In this document: one piece after another, positions 25,265 through 33,973 of the stretch
Layout: every line of letters starts with the position of its first letter
Numbering within the stretch: the first letter of the stretch is position 1
From: Myxococcales bacterium
Lineage (GTDB): Bacteria > Myxococcota_A > UBA9160 > UBA4427
Assembly: GCA_012960035.1 (NCBI GenBank)
Contig: DUBZ01000070.1
Span: 101,102 to 165,101, forward strand
Direction: 5' to 3'
DNA length: 64,000 bases
Made by a program: the position numbers and the translations under genes
Notes under the pieces: generated by a model
The model's input: the letters and a program-made list of their open reading frames with translations, nothing else
Databases searched by the model: none
Told to the model about the DNA's origin: nothing

Positions 25265-26953
25265 TCATGTTCTCTGAGCGGGACCGTTCGAAGCCTTTGG
25301 CGCGATGATGAGAAGTCGTCGCGAACCACTGCGGCTGCCGTCGAGAATCGAAAACATCTTCGCTCGGGGTACCTGTCTGAGTTTTGATTCCTTGACGATG
25401 ATGTTGCGCCCACCCGCCGCAAAGAATGCGTCCAAGCTGTCTTGATCGCGAACGTTCACAACTCGGTGGCCAGAATAATACGCGACGCCACCCGCCATAG
25501 CGGGGTGATCAAATATGCCGATCGGTGCGCCGCGGGTTGTGTGCTCGGCGGCCGCACGAGCGATCGGAGCAGGAGATTTCTCTGGGTCGAAGGCCGGATA
25601 CGCGATCGCGAACACGGTGCCTTCTACGAGGTAAACTGCGACCAACGGCACGATGAATTGCTGAATGAGGGGAGCGCGTCTGCTTCTGAGAAAGTGGATC
25701 GCGGCGCCGCTTCCAACCGCGATCGCGATCAAACTCGCCCCCATCAAGATGGGCAACTCGAACCCCGGATACGCGCGAAGTGACAAGCCATCTCCTACAA
25801 CGATGGCGGCGCCGAGCCCGGCGATCGCACAAGCGGCGACGGCGAGCACTGACCAGACGCCTTGGGGAAAACTCTTTCGTTCGCGTAGCCACGCCTCGAG
25901 CGCCGTTCCACATAGGATCGCGAGCGCGGGATATGTGGGCAACAAGTAAAGGCCGCGCTTGCCGGCAGAGATCGTGAAGAACACAAAGCAGAACGCGATC
26001 CACACCACGAGCAAACGTGTGCCTGTATGTTGGTCGGATTCTGGGCGTTCTCTATTGGTGCGGACGTAGTGGATCCCGGCCAGGGGCCACACGAGCGTCC
26101 ACGGAAGGAATTCAAGCGGGAAGTGAACGAAGTAGTAGGTCCACGGTCGGATGTGAGACGTCCCCGTAAAGAAGCGACCGAAGAGGTTGTCAACGACCGC
26201 CGCTTCGAAGAAGCCTGTGGGCGTTAGCGCGACGGCGGTCGCGATCCAAGCCAGCGCCGGACCGATCGAAAGCGCGAAGCTCCACCAGGGAAACACATTG
26301 CGAAAGCCGCGCAGGTTTCCCTGCCAAAATAGAAAGACTGCGAAGGCTGGGATCGGGAGCAGCCCGACCGGCCCTTTGGTCAGGACCGCGAGGCCGAGTG
26401 AAACGTGAAGGGCGTAGAACCAACGACTGCGGTCGCGCTTGGCGTCCCGCAACTCGTAGAGCGCGAGCAGCGCGACCAAGATGAAACACGTCAGCAGCAC
26501 GTCTAAACCTGCGCGCCGGGTAAGGTGCACGAACCGAAATACCGTGACGAGCATGGCGGCGCTGAGTACAGCGGCGGCGGGACGTCGAGTCAGTCGTAAA
26601 GCAAACTGAAAAGTGAGCCAGACACACGCGAGGCCTGCGAGCACGGAGGGAAGGCGTGCGGCGACTTCCCCAACATGTCCGCTGGCAGAGCCGAACGCCG
26701 CCGCGAGCCAATAGTAAAGCGGCGGCTTTTGGGTATAGGGCTCGCCGTTGAGCCGCAGCACCACGAGGTCGACTGCGCCGCTCGGTAGTGTGCGCATCTC
26801 CTCGGCCACCTGGGCGAAGCGCGGTTCGTCAGGCGCCCACAGGCCCGTCGCGTCGAGGCGCACGAAGAAGATAAGTGCCGACGCGGCCATCAGCCACAGC
26901 AGGGCGGGGTGGATGGCCGCGCGGGGTAACGTTGTAGCGGTGGTTTCGTCCAA
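25265..26953 (-). CDS. ArnT-like GT39 family glycosyltransferase
   Basis: The 562-residue protein is a GT-C fold membrane transferase of the ArnT/PMT type. After the first helix comes the periplasmic loop with the catalytic DEPRFAQVAEEM motif (about residues 42-53). The conserved QKPPLYYW segment, about twelve hydrophobic helices and a C-terminal soluble domain follow. ArnT moves aminoarabinose from undecaprenyl phosphate to lipid A; many bacterial relatives move other sugars to lipids or proteins. No arn genes lie nearby. The GT2 gene at 27676, of the DPM1/ArnC type, could make the polyprenyl-phosphate sugar donor. That link is inference from proximity, as the two genes are divergent. Confidence 0.85.
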   Translation of the reverse strand: MDETTATTLPRAAIHPALLWLMAASALIFFVRLDATGLWAPDEPRFAQVAEEMRTLPSGAVDLVVLRLNGEPYTQKPPLYYWLAAAFGSASGHVGEVAARLPSVLAGLACVWLTFQFALRLTRRPAAAVLSAAMLVTVFRFVHLTRRAGLDVLLTCFILVALLALYELRDAKRDRSRWFYALHVSLGLAVLTKGPVGLLPIPAFAVFLFWQGNLRGFRNVFPWWSFALSIGPALAWIATAVALTPTGFFEAAVVDNLFGRFFTGTSHIRPWTYYFVHFPLEFLPWTLVWPLAGIHYVRTNRERPESDQHTGTRLLVVWIAFCFVFFTISAGKRGLYLLPTYPALAILCGTALEAWLRERKSFPQGVWSVLAVAACAIAGLGAAIVVGDGLSLRAYPGFELPILMGASLIAIAVGSGAAIHFLRSRRAPLIQQFIVPLVAVYLVEGTVFAIAYPAFDPEKSPAPIARAAAEHTTRGAPIGIFDHPAMAGGVAYYSGHRVVNVRDQDSLDAFFAAGGRNIIVKESKLRQVPRAKMFSILDGSRSGSRRLLIIAPKASNGPAQRT

Positions 26954-27051
26954 TTGAACGCGTCCCGAGTGGCTGTCGATGGAGAAGCGCGAGAATTAGA
27001 ATCGTCGCTGAAATGCGCGAAAGCGGCGCTTCAATTTCAGTCCGATCACGG

Positions 27052-27057
27052 TACCCT
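27052..27057 (+). promoter_or_regulatory. Candidate -10 box for the gene at 27078
   Basis: TACCCT lies 20 bases before the start codon, followed by the ribosome binding site GGGAGGTG. If used, the leader would be only about 14 bases long. A CTTCAA at the -35 distance is a weak match. Confidence 0.35.
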
Positions 27058-27077
27058 GATTCCCCGGGAGGTGCCTC

Positions 27078-27698
27078 ATGTCCAGCACGAAGAACGAAAA
27101 CGCCGGTTCCGAACTTGTAGGCCGACTGCGAGAGAGCACGATCAAGAACGTCGACGTTGCCCAGTTTCTCGATGGCCTTTCGCACGAAGACCGGGTCACT
27201 GCGATTCGCGCGATCGGCGCCAAGGAACAGCGCAGGCTTTACGATGCGGCCGAAGGTTTCGCGCCGGTTCGCTTGATCGAGATGGTTGCAGGCGATGTTC
27301 CAGACCTCGGCGTGGTTCGTCACTACGGGAAAAACTCGCTGCCGTTTTTCTCTCAATTTGAGAAGCGGTTTTCTCGCGCGCCGGGGCAAGATCCGAGCGC
27401 ACCGGTTGAACTGATGGGCTTCAATTTTCAGACGATGTCTCCGATCACGGGTCCAGGCTATTACGTTGCGACCGAAGACGAAAAGAGAGGCGAGGTGTTG
27501 GTGGACTATCGGCGTGTGCCCGATTGCCATCCAGAAGGTTGGCCCGAAATTCGTTCAAACGAACGTGGACTCGGTCGCCTTGTTTATGGCTTCATGGTCG
27601 ACACGCTGAGGCGCGTCTCCGAACACGTCACCATCGGTTCGGCGTCACGCGACGGAAAGGATACGGGGAACTGGTTTGTCCTATGCAGAGAGGCGTGA
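27078..27698 (+). CDS. Protein of unknown function, coupled to a GT2
   Basis: I do not recognise this 206-residue protein. The first 75 residues are helical and charged; the second half, from about residue 100, is strand-rich with conserved-looking aromatic residues (MGFNFQTMSPITGPGYYV, then WFVLCREA at the end). It is soluble without signal peptide. GGGAGGTG before the ATG is a strong ribosome binding site. It overlaps the next gene, a polyprenol-type GT2, by 23 bases, so the two are probably coexpressed and may share a lipid or glycan pathway. The second half could be a ligand-binding fold, but I cannot name it. Confidence 0.7.
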   Translation: MSSTKNENAGSELVGRLRESTIKNVDVAQFLDGLSHEDRVTAIRAIGAKEQRRLYDAAEGFAPVRLIEMVAGDVPDLGVVRHYGKNSLPFFSQFEKRFSRAPGQDPSAPVELMGFNFQTMSPITGPGYYVATEDEKRGEVLVDYRRVPDCHPEGWPEIRSNERGLGRLVYGFMVDTLRRVSEHVTIGSASRDGKDTGNWFVLCREA

Positions 27699-28482
27699 AC
27701 CTGCGATTGCGTCTGAACTTGAAGAAGAGGCCTTTGCGGAAGACCGCTTGAACGCCATCGCGCGTGAATCGCTGCGCGACCCCGTGCTCTCGATCGTGAT
27801 CCCCGTTTTTAACGAAGAGGCATCCCTCGACCTTCTTTACGGCGAATTGATCGGCGCGCTCGACGACATCAACATGAGCTGCGAGATCATCTTCGTTGAC
27901 GACGGAAGCGAGGACAGCAGCGTGGCGCTGTTGCACGCATTCGAGATCAAAGACACGCGGGTTCGTGTCATCCGGCTGGACGCGAATCACGGTCAGAGCA
28001 CTGCGTTCGACGCTGGGTTTCGAGCCGCCCGCGGAGCGTACACCGCCACCCTCGACGCAGATCTTCAGAACGATCCGGCGGATCTATCGAAGTTGCTTCC
28101 ACTGCTCGCGCATGCGGACGTTGTGAACGGCGTGCGAGCTTCTCGTTGCGATTCGTTGACCAAGCGCGTGTCATCGAAGATCGCCAATGGTGTGCGCAAT
28201 TGGGCGACGGGGGCTTCGGTGAGCGATGTGGGCTGCTCGCTTCGCGTGATGCGCACGTCGTACTTGCGAAAGATCAAGCTGTACCGCGGCATGCACCGAT
28301 TTCTTCCCACGCTTCTCGCCATGGAAGGGGCGCGACTTGTCGAAGTAGACGTGACGCACCGAGCGCGTCGTTACGGCGAATCAAAGTATGGCGTCGCCAA
28401 TCGGCTGTTTGTGGGCTTGTTCGATCTCGCCGCCGTGTGCTGGATGCAGCGCCGCTTCCTCCGTTATGGGATCAAGCGTTAG
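27676..28482 (+). CDS. Family 2 glycosyltransferase, DPM1/ArnC-like
   Basis: This 268-residue GT-A enzyme has SIVIPVFNEEASL at the start of the domain, FVDDGSEDSS for the nucleotide, and TLDADLQNDP with the metal-binding DxD. A conserved RRYGESKYG motif comes near the end. This pattern is that of dolichyl/undecaprenyl-phosphate sugar synthases. Unlike GtrB or ArnC it has no clear C-terminal membrane helix pair, so it would be peripheral to the membrane. The start is uncertain: the frame opens with TTG at 27676 inside the previous gene and no ATG precedes the domain. It may supply the lipid-linked sugar for a GT39-type transferase such as the one encoded at 25265-26953. Confidence 0.82.
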   Translation: MSYAERREPAIASELEEEAFAEDRLNAIARESLRDPVLSIVIPVFNEEASLDLLYGELIGALDDINMSCEIIFVDDGSEDSSVALLHAFEIKDTRVRVIRLDANHGQSTAFDAGFRAARGAYTATLDADLQNDPADLSKLLPLLAHADVVNGVRASRCDSLTKRVSSKIANGVRNWATGASVSDVGCSLRVMRTSYLRKIKLYRGMHRFLPTLLAMEGARLVEVDVTHRARRYGESKYGVANRLFVGLFDLAAVCWMQRRFLRYGIKR

Positions 28483-29026
28483 CCGCCCCGCCGTCGTTCG
28501 ACATGCGGTAAAGGACGTGGCTGCGAAGACGGTGACCTTTGGGTAGGCGCGGATGTTCGAAGTCATCCGCCGGATCGTGTCTCATGCCGAGCTTCTGCAT
28601 GACGGCCTGCGAGCGAACGTTCTGCGGCACCGTGAACGAAACGATTTCGCTGAGGCCGTGGATGGCAAAGCCTATCCGGAGCACTTCTCGCGCGGCTTCA
28701 GTGGCGTAGCCTTTGCCCCAATGGGCACGCGCCAGGCGCCAGCCGACTTCGACGCATGGCGTGAAGCTGGCTTCAAAGCTTGGGACGGCCAAGCCGACAA
28801 ATCCCATGAACTCGCCAGACTCGCGCTCTTCCGCCGCGAAGACTCCGAACCCACGTTCTTGGAACTGCGTGCGAATTCGATCGACGAAGCCATCACTTTC
28901 GGCGCGAGTCATCGGACCCGGAAGAAACTCGGTGACTTCCGGGTCGGCATTCATCGCTGCGAACGGAACCAGATCCGCCTTGAGCCAATCTCGTAGTCGC
29001 ACGCGTTCGGTCTCGTAAGTTTGCAT
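28472..29026 (-). CDS. GNAT N-acetyltransferase, RimJ/RimL-like
   Basis: The 184-residue protein is a GNAT acetyltransferase of the RimJ/RimL type. It opens with TERVRLRDWLKADLVPFAAMN, has a central beta strand with VEVGWRL, and the acetyl-CoA-binding loop appears as AHWGKGYATEAAREVL. Such enzymes acetylate N-termini of ribosomal proteins or small amines. The ATG at 29026 overlaps the stop of the yciH-like gene by one base (TGATG). The three minus-strand genes from 29836 to 28472 form one operon. Its 3' end overlaps the convergent GT2 gene by eleven bases. The substrate is unknown. Confidence 0.85.
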   Translation of the reverse strand: MQTYETERVRLRDWLKADLVPFAAMNADPEVTEFLPGPMTRAESDGFVDRIRTQFQERGFGVFAAEERESGEFMGFVGLAVPSFEASFTPCVEVGWRLARAHWGKGYATEAAREVLRIGFAIHGLSEIVSFTVPQNVRSQAVMQKLGMRHDPADDFEHPRLPKGHRLRSHVLYRMSNDGGAANA

Positions 29027-29400
29027 CAGCCGCCTGCGCGTTTGACTTTGAAGTCGCGCGCTTCGAGTTCGGCGACAAGCACGTCGCAGTGGTCGCCTTG
29101 AATCTCGATCACGCCGTCCTTCACCGCGCCGCCGCCGCCGCACTTTCGCTTCAAATCTTTGGCGAGGTCTTTGAGCTCGTCTTTGGGGAGGTCGATGCCC
29201 GTAAGAGTCGTCACCGTCTTGCCTTTGCGGCCCTTCTTTTCGCGACGCACTCGCACAACGCCGTCACCGTCGTAAACAGCAGTCTGCTTGCGCGGATTCT
29301 TACGACACACGCACTTGCTCGTGGCGAGGCCGCAGTGTGCGCACATGCGCCCGTGCTCGCTGGAATAAACAAGGCCTGAGTCGTTGCGTCGTGTCGTCAT
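29026..29400 (-). CDS. yciH: SUI1/eIF1-like translation factor YciH
   Basis: This 124-residue protein has a short N-terminal zinc-ribbon-like part (CAHCGLATSKCVC) and a C-terminal SUI1 domain with the basic REKKGRKGKTVTTL loop, KRKCGGGGAVKDGVIEIQGDH and a final strand. SUI1 proteins are related to eIF1 and to E. coli YciH, which affects start-site selection on the ribosome. It lies between a CoA-binding protein and an acetyltransferase in one operon, with a one-base overlap downstream. Identity of the domain is clear; its physiological role in bacteria is poorly known. Confidence 0.9.
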   Translation of the reverse strand: MTTRRNDSGLVYSSEHGRMCAHCGLATSKCVCRKNPRKQTAVYDGDGVVRVRREKKGRKGKTVTTLTGIDLPKDELKDLAKDLKRKCGGGGAVKDGVIEIQGDHCDVLVAELEARDFKVKRAGG

Positions 29401-29416
29401 AGACTTTGCGACGGCC

Positions 29417-29836
29417 CTAGTTGGTCGCTTTGGTCGCGCCGGTCAAATGCCGGGGGTCAACCATGATGTAGGGATCTCGAATTACGGCAATCCCCGCGGC
29501 GCGAAGCCCATTCGCCGCTTGCCCGTGATAGATCCCCAGCCGCATCCACACGGCCTTGGAGGGTTTTCCCACGGCCAAAGCCTCGCTCACGTGCCCGGGG
29601 ATATTCTCCGGCGCGCGGAACCGGTTCACGAGGTCGACGTCTGCGAGTCGGGCAAACGATCTTTCGCCCAGGATGTTGTCGACCTTTGGGTTCACCGGGT
29701 CAAAGTCGACCCCGTTCTCCTGCAAATACTTTGGCACTCGGAACGTGTCTTGAGACTCGTCGTCTTTGATTCCAACCACTGCGATGGGTTTCGAATCGAG
29801 AAGGATCTCACGCAGCTGCTGATCTTCATCGGCCAT
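29417..29836 (-). CDS. CoA-binding domain protein (YccU-like)
   Basis: The 139-residue protein is a stand-alone CoA-binding Rossmann domain. The nucleotide loop is IAVVGIKDDE, followed by FRVPKYLQENG and VNPKVDNILG. The pattern matches YccU and relatives, which resemble the N-terminal domain of succinyl-CoA synthetase alpha. Their role is not established. It is the first gene of the minus-strand operon leading into yciH and the GNAT gene, with AGGA upstream of the ATG. Confidence 0.85.
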   Translation of the reverse strand: MADEDQQLREILLDSKPIAVVGIKDDESQDTFRVPKYLQENGVDFDPVNPKVDNILGERSFARLADVDLVNRFRAPENIPGHVSEALAVGKPSKAVWMRLGIYHGQAANGLRAAGIAVIRDPYIMVDPRHLTGATKATN

Positions 29837-30043
29837 TTGGGTTCGCCGTCCTGGGTACGAATTTGGAGTGACATTTCAGCGAGGAGAGGCCAGCTTGTGG
29901 CGTCGCGTCGCGGGGGCTTGCGATTGTTTTTTCGGGGCGCCAGTCGACACTGGTCAACCCGGTCGATACGGTAACGCGCCATGGGTTGTACGCAGCACCG
30001 GATTTTGAGCAATTTCAACAAGGCAAGGAACTTTCACCAATCG

Positions 30044-31432
30044 ATGACGAGTCGCATCTCCTACCTGCGGTCGGGTGTCCCGGCTGCTTCGTTGTGTGGG
30101 CTGATCCTGGCGAGCTATTTGTTCGCCGGGCTCGGCATCGCCGAAACCAGCAGTGCGCAGCAATTCGAAGATCCGATTGAAGGGCTCCGCGAAATTACCC
30201 TCGACAACGGGCTTCGGGTCTACACCCTTGAAGATCATCGCACCCCGGTGGTTTCGTTTCAGGTCTGGGTGCAGGTCGGCTCCAAGGATGAGACCCGGTA
30301 CACCGGCCTCGCTCACTTGTTTGAGCACATGATGTTTAAGGGGTCAAAGAACCTCGGCCCCGAGCGCCACGCTCAACTCGTCGGCTCGCGCGGGGGTCGC
30401 ATCAATGCGTTTACCAACCGCGACGTCACCGTCTATCACGAAGACGTCACAAGTGAATCGCTTCCGCTTGTGATCGATCTCGAAGCAGAACGCTTTGGCA
30501 ATCTCGACATCAGCGAAAAGACGCTCACCAGTGAGCGCGAAGTGGTGCTCGAAGAACGCCGGCTCAAATATGAAGATCGCGCAAACGGAAGGGCGTTCGA
30601 AGCCCTGTCGGCGCTCGCTTGGAAGGCACATCCTTACCGGACTCCGGTGATCGGTTGGCGCAGCGATGTCGCGGCGGTCACCGTCGAGGCTTGTCGCGAG
30701 TTTTTCGATACCTATTACGCCCCGAACAACTTCTTCATTGTGATCGCGGGTGATTTCGAAGCCGAAGAGACCTTGGCCCACATTCGTCGCGCATTCGGTT
30801 CGCTTCCCCGCGGCGAAGCAGTTTTGCGCGCGCCAACGATTGAGCCCGAACAAGATGGCGAGCGCCGCGCGGTCGTCGAGTTCGAGGTCCAAGCGCCGCT
30901 TGTGATGGCGGCTTGGCATGCGCCCGCGACGGGGCATGAAGACGGCGCGGCCCTCGATGTTTCTGGACAGATATTTTCGGGCGGACGTTCGAGCCGGCTC
31001 TACCGATCGCTGGTGTACGAGGCCCAGATCGCCTCCTATGCGCAGGCGTATTACGCAGAGTACATGCACGCCGGTCTCTATTACGCACACGCGGCAGTGC
31101 GCCCCGGCGAGTCGGCACAAGAGGTCGAAACGCGTATGTTCGCTGAGCTGCAAAGGGCCGCCGACGAAGGGGTGAGCGACGAAGAAGTCGCAAAGGCAAA
31201 GAGACAGCTCGAAGTGTCTCTCGTCGAGCGCCTTGGCACGACCCATTCTCTGGCGAACCGGATCGGTCTCGAAATTTCGTTCTTTGGCAAAGTACGGTCC
31301 CTGCAGTCCCGTCTTGATCAAATACAGAGCGTGACGAAAGAAGATGTCCAGCGCGTGTTGAAGAAGTACTTGCGCGCGAATCAACGAAGTGTGGTTTGGG
31401 TGGTCCCAACTCCCGAAGAGGACTCACCTTGA
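30044..31432 (+). CDS. M16 zinc metalloprotease, catalytic subunit
   Basis: This 462-residue exported protein is an M16 (pitrilysin/MPP) protease. A signal peptide covers about residues 1-38 (ending SSAQ). The inverted zinc motif HLFEH is at residues 91-95, and the downstream metal-ligand Glu lies in the EREVVLEERRLKYED region. The C-terminal half carries the second M16 domain. I chose the ATG at 30044, which gives a sensible signal peptide; the frame is open from 29981. Its stop overlaps the ATG of the next M16 gene by one base (TGATG), so the two are made together and should form a two-chain protease in the periplasm. Confidence 0.9.
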   Translation: MTSRISYLRSGVPAASLCGLILASYLFAGLGIAETSSAQQFEDPIEGLREITLDNGLRVYTLEDHRTPVVSFQVWVQVGSKDETRYTGLAHLFEHMMFKGSKNLGPERHAQLVGSRGGRINAFTNRDVTVYHEDVTSESLPLVIDLEAERFGNLDISEKTLTSEREVVLEERRLKYEDRANGRAFEALSALAWKAHPYRTPVIGWRSDVAAVTVEACREFFDTYYAPNNFFIVIAGDFEAEETLAHIRRAFGSLPRGEAVLRAPTIEPEQDGERRAVVEFEVQAPLVMAAWHAPATGHEDGAALDVSGQIFSGGRSSRLYRSLVYEAQIASYAQAYYAEYMHAGLYYAHAAVRPGESAQEVETRMFAELQRAADEGVSDEEVAKAKRQLEVSLVERLGTTHSLANRIGLEISFFGKVRSLQSRLDQIQSVTKEDVQRVLKKYLRANQRSVVWVVPTPEEDSP

Positions 31433-32880
31433 TGCGTCATTCGAAACCGTGTCGAACGCTCAACCTACGCTCCATTTTACTGTGTCTGACGCTGTCGAGC
31501 CTCGCGCTTGGGTGTGCGGGCACGAAGCCCGCGTGGGAACTCCCGCCGCCCCCTGTGCACGCGAACGCGATCGTGGCCGAAGGTGCCCTGATCAAGCGGA
31601 CATTGCCGAACGGGTTGCGGGTGATGTTGCTCGCAGACCATTCGCGGCCGATGGTCTCGATGGGCTTGGCGGTCCGTCGGGGCGCCGCGATCGAACCTGT
31701 TGAAAAAGCCGGGGTGGGAGCGCTCTGCACCGAAGTCATGCAACGGGGCGCTGGCGATCGCGATGCCTTGGCCATGGCAGATGCCGCCGATGCGCTCGGT
31801 GCAAGCGTCGGCGTCAACATCAACTTTGATTCGGTTCGCATTTCGACCTCGGGGCTCGCGCGTGACGGCGACACCTTGCTTGAGTTCGTTCGGGACATGG
31901 CGCGCAAACCCCGGTTCGACGAGGCCGAAATCGAGAAAGCGCGCAGTGAGCAACTGGCCGGGCTTTCGTCGAGCCTCGACAATCCGAAGACGCTCTTGGG
32001 CTGGCAGCTCGAACGGACTCTTTACGGTGAACATCGCTACGGCGCGCCCGTCTCGGGCCTTCCGGGAACGGTCGCAGCCATTACGCCCGACGACGTTCGC
32101 GATTTCCACAGCCTCATCTTCCAACCCAATAATGCCGTCTTCTATGCAAGCGGTGATTTCGACAGCGATGCGTTGATCGCAAAGCTTGAGAGCGCCTTCG
32201 GCGACTGGCATCCGGGACCGGTTCCTCAGTCGGTTGCGGCGCCTCCCGCTCAGGTGCCGGTCGAGCGAAAGATCGTGGTGTTGGATCGGCCGGAGATGAG
32301 TCAGGTCCAAATCGCCGTCGCCCACGAAGGACTCCGACGTATTGATCCACGTCGCATCCCGGCTTCGCTCCTGAATAACGTGCTCGGCGGCAGCGGCTTT
32401 TCTTCGCGCTTGATGGTGCAGCTGCGGTCCAACGCAGGCCTTACTTACAGCGTGCGGTCCGGCTTTGCGCTGCGTCGCCGGGCGGGGCGCTTTGGCGTCA
32501 CGACGTTTACGCGCGCCAAACAAATGCGACCCGCGATCGAATTGCTCCTGAGTGAGATCGAAGCGATTCGAGGTCCGCGTCCTCCCGACGCGCTCGAACT
32601 GCGCAACGCAAAGGCATTTAGCGTCGGACACTTTGCGTTGGGTCTCGAAACCTCACAATCGGTCATGGCGAGCCTCGTGAACCTCGATGTTTACGGACTC
32701 CCCGAAGATTCTCTCGACAGCTATCGCGCGCGCATCGGCGCGGTGACCCAGCCAGAAGTGGCTGCGCTCGCCAAGGACTTGCTCCACCCCGACCGCGCGG
32801 CGATCGTGGTCGTCGGCCCCGCCGAAGCACTGCTTCCCGAACTCGCGCCCTTCGGCCCGGTTGAAGTCGTCGAGTGGTAG
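31432..32880 (+). CDS. M16 family protein, non-catalytic lipoprotein partner
   Basis: The 482-residue protein has both M16 domains but no zinc site: the position of HxxEH reads LCTEV in GVGALCTEVMQRG, so both His ligands are lost. A lipoprotein signal with lipobox LALGC (C28) should anchor it to a membrane. The conserved RSNAGLTYSVRSGF segment of M16 C-domains is intact. Such inactive partners pair with an active M16 chain to build the substrate chamber, like the mitochondrial MPP alpha/beta pair. The one-base overlap with the active M16 gene supports a fixed ratio. The start at 31432 is supported by the lipobox. Confidence 0.9.
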   Translation: MRHSKPCRTLNLRSILLCLTLSSLALGCAGTKPAWELPPPPVHANAIVAEGALIKRTLPNGLRVMLLADHSRPMVSMGLAVRRGAAIEPVEKAGVGALCTEVMQRGAGDRDALAMADAADALGASVGVNINFDSVRISTSGLARDGDTLLEFVRDMARKPRFDEAEIEKARSEQLAGLSSSLDNPKTLLGWQLERTLYGEHRYGAPVSGLPGTVAAITPDDVRDFHSLIFQPNNAVFYASGDFDSDALIAKLESAFGDWHPGPVPQSVAAPPAQVPVERKIVVLDRPEMSQVQIAVAHEGLRRIDPRRIPASLLNNVLGGSGFSSRLMVQLRSNAGLTYSVRSGFALRRRAGRFGVTTFTRAKQMRPAIELLLSEIEAIRGPRPPDALELRNAKAFSVGHFALGLETSQSVMASLVNLDVYGLPEDSLDSYRARIGAVTQPEVAALAKDLLHPDRAAIVVVGPAEALLPELAPFGPVEVVEW

Positions 32881-32935
32881 CCGGGGTTACGTCGGGTGTT
32901 GATCACCGACCCCGAAAAGAGGCCCGAACCAAGCG

Positions 32936-33919
32936 CTAGCTAGGGCTGTAACGTGCAGTAACGCGTTCGAGTTCGGTGATGACATCTGCGCGCAACTCGC
33001 TCGGCTCAATGACTTCGGCGCCCGCGCCAAACGACATCACCCAGTTACGCACCTCGGTTGTTCCGCCGACTTCCATCGTCAGTTCAAGGTCGCCGTCTGG
33101 AAGCTCGGCGATCTTTTGGCTGGGATGCCAGGTGTGTTCCATGACGTGGTTCTTCCAGTCTGAATCGAAACGAATTCGCACCGCCACTGGCGTTTCGGAA
33201 ATAACGCCGAACGCGCTCGAAACAAATGTGTCGAAGTCGAAGCTGGGGGCGACTTCAAAGCTTTTGTCCGTTGCTTCGATTTCTACGATCCGGTCAATCG
33301 CGAACGTGCGGATCTCGCCCGACTGATGGTCGTGACCGATCACGTACAGCCCACCGCTGCGGTACCACACACGATAAGGGTCGAGACCACGTTCACTTTC
33401 GGCGCCGCTTCGCCCGGTGCGGTACTTCATTGCGACCGTTTGCTGGCTCAGCACCGCATCGTTCAACATGCGAATCGTGTCGGCGAATTGCGCGTAGCGT
33501 TTGTGGGGGCCCGGGATAACTCGAAACGTGTCGGTCATGCGGCTCAAATAATTTGTGAGCTCGGGGCCGAGTCCCGCTCGAATTTTGGCAAGCGCCGACG
33601 CGATGGAGTCGTGAAAGACAGTGCCTTCGAGCACGCGTAGCAGATCTTCCGAGAAGGCGAGGGCGAGCAGTTCATCGGGCGTGAAGGGAACATCGCCGAG
33701 GCGGTACGAATCGAGGAAGCTGTAGAAGGCTCGGCCGTCGCGCTTTTCGCTTTTGACTGGGAACCCTGCGTACATCAACGCATCAAGGTCGCGGTAGACC
33801 GTGCGTTTTACGCAGTCGAGCTCCCTTGCCAACTCGTCGAGACCAATTCCCGCACGGCTCTTCGCCAAGTGCTGAATCAATTGCCACTGTCTCGCGAGCT
33901 GATCGCCGCGCATGCCCAC
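32936..33919 (-). CDS. WYL-domain transcriptional regulator
   Basis: This 327-residue protein has an N-terminal winged helix-turn-helix of the DeoR-like type (GLDELARELDCVKRTVYRDL, about residues 24-43). A WYL domain follows around LDPYRVWYRSGGLYVIGHD, and a C-terminal WCX-type extension. WYL regulators sense nucleic acids or nucleotides and often respond to DNA damage or phage, but many control metabolism. It stands between the convergent M16 operon and the patatin gene on the same strand. The target is unknown. Confidence 0.88.
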   Translation of the reverse strand: MGMRGDQLARQWQLIQHLAKSRAGIGLDELARELDCVKRTVYRDLDALMYAGFPVKSEKRDGRAFYSFLDSYRLGDVPFTPDELLALAFSEDLLRVLEGTVFHDSIASALAKIRAGLGPELTNYLSRMTDTFRVIPGPHKRYAQFADTIRMLNDAVLSQQTVAMKYRTGRSGAESERGLDPYRVWYRSGGLYVIGHDHQSGEIRTFAIDRIVEIEATDKSFEVAPSFDFDTFVSSAFGVISETPVAVRIRFDSDWKNHVMEHTWHPSQKIAELPDGDLELTMEVGGTTEVRNWVMSFGAGAEVIEPSELRADVITELERVTARYSPS

Positions 33920-33973
33920 CCCTCCGAATCACCGGAGTCTAACGAAGGCAGGGCGCCAACTACATCGGGTTGT

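Noticed and set aside
24825-25268. N-terminal extension of citrate synthase
   Set aside because: The family starts at MGETATLTF, and a good ribosome binding site precedes that ATG.
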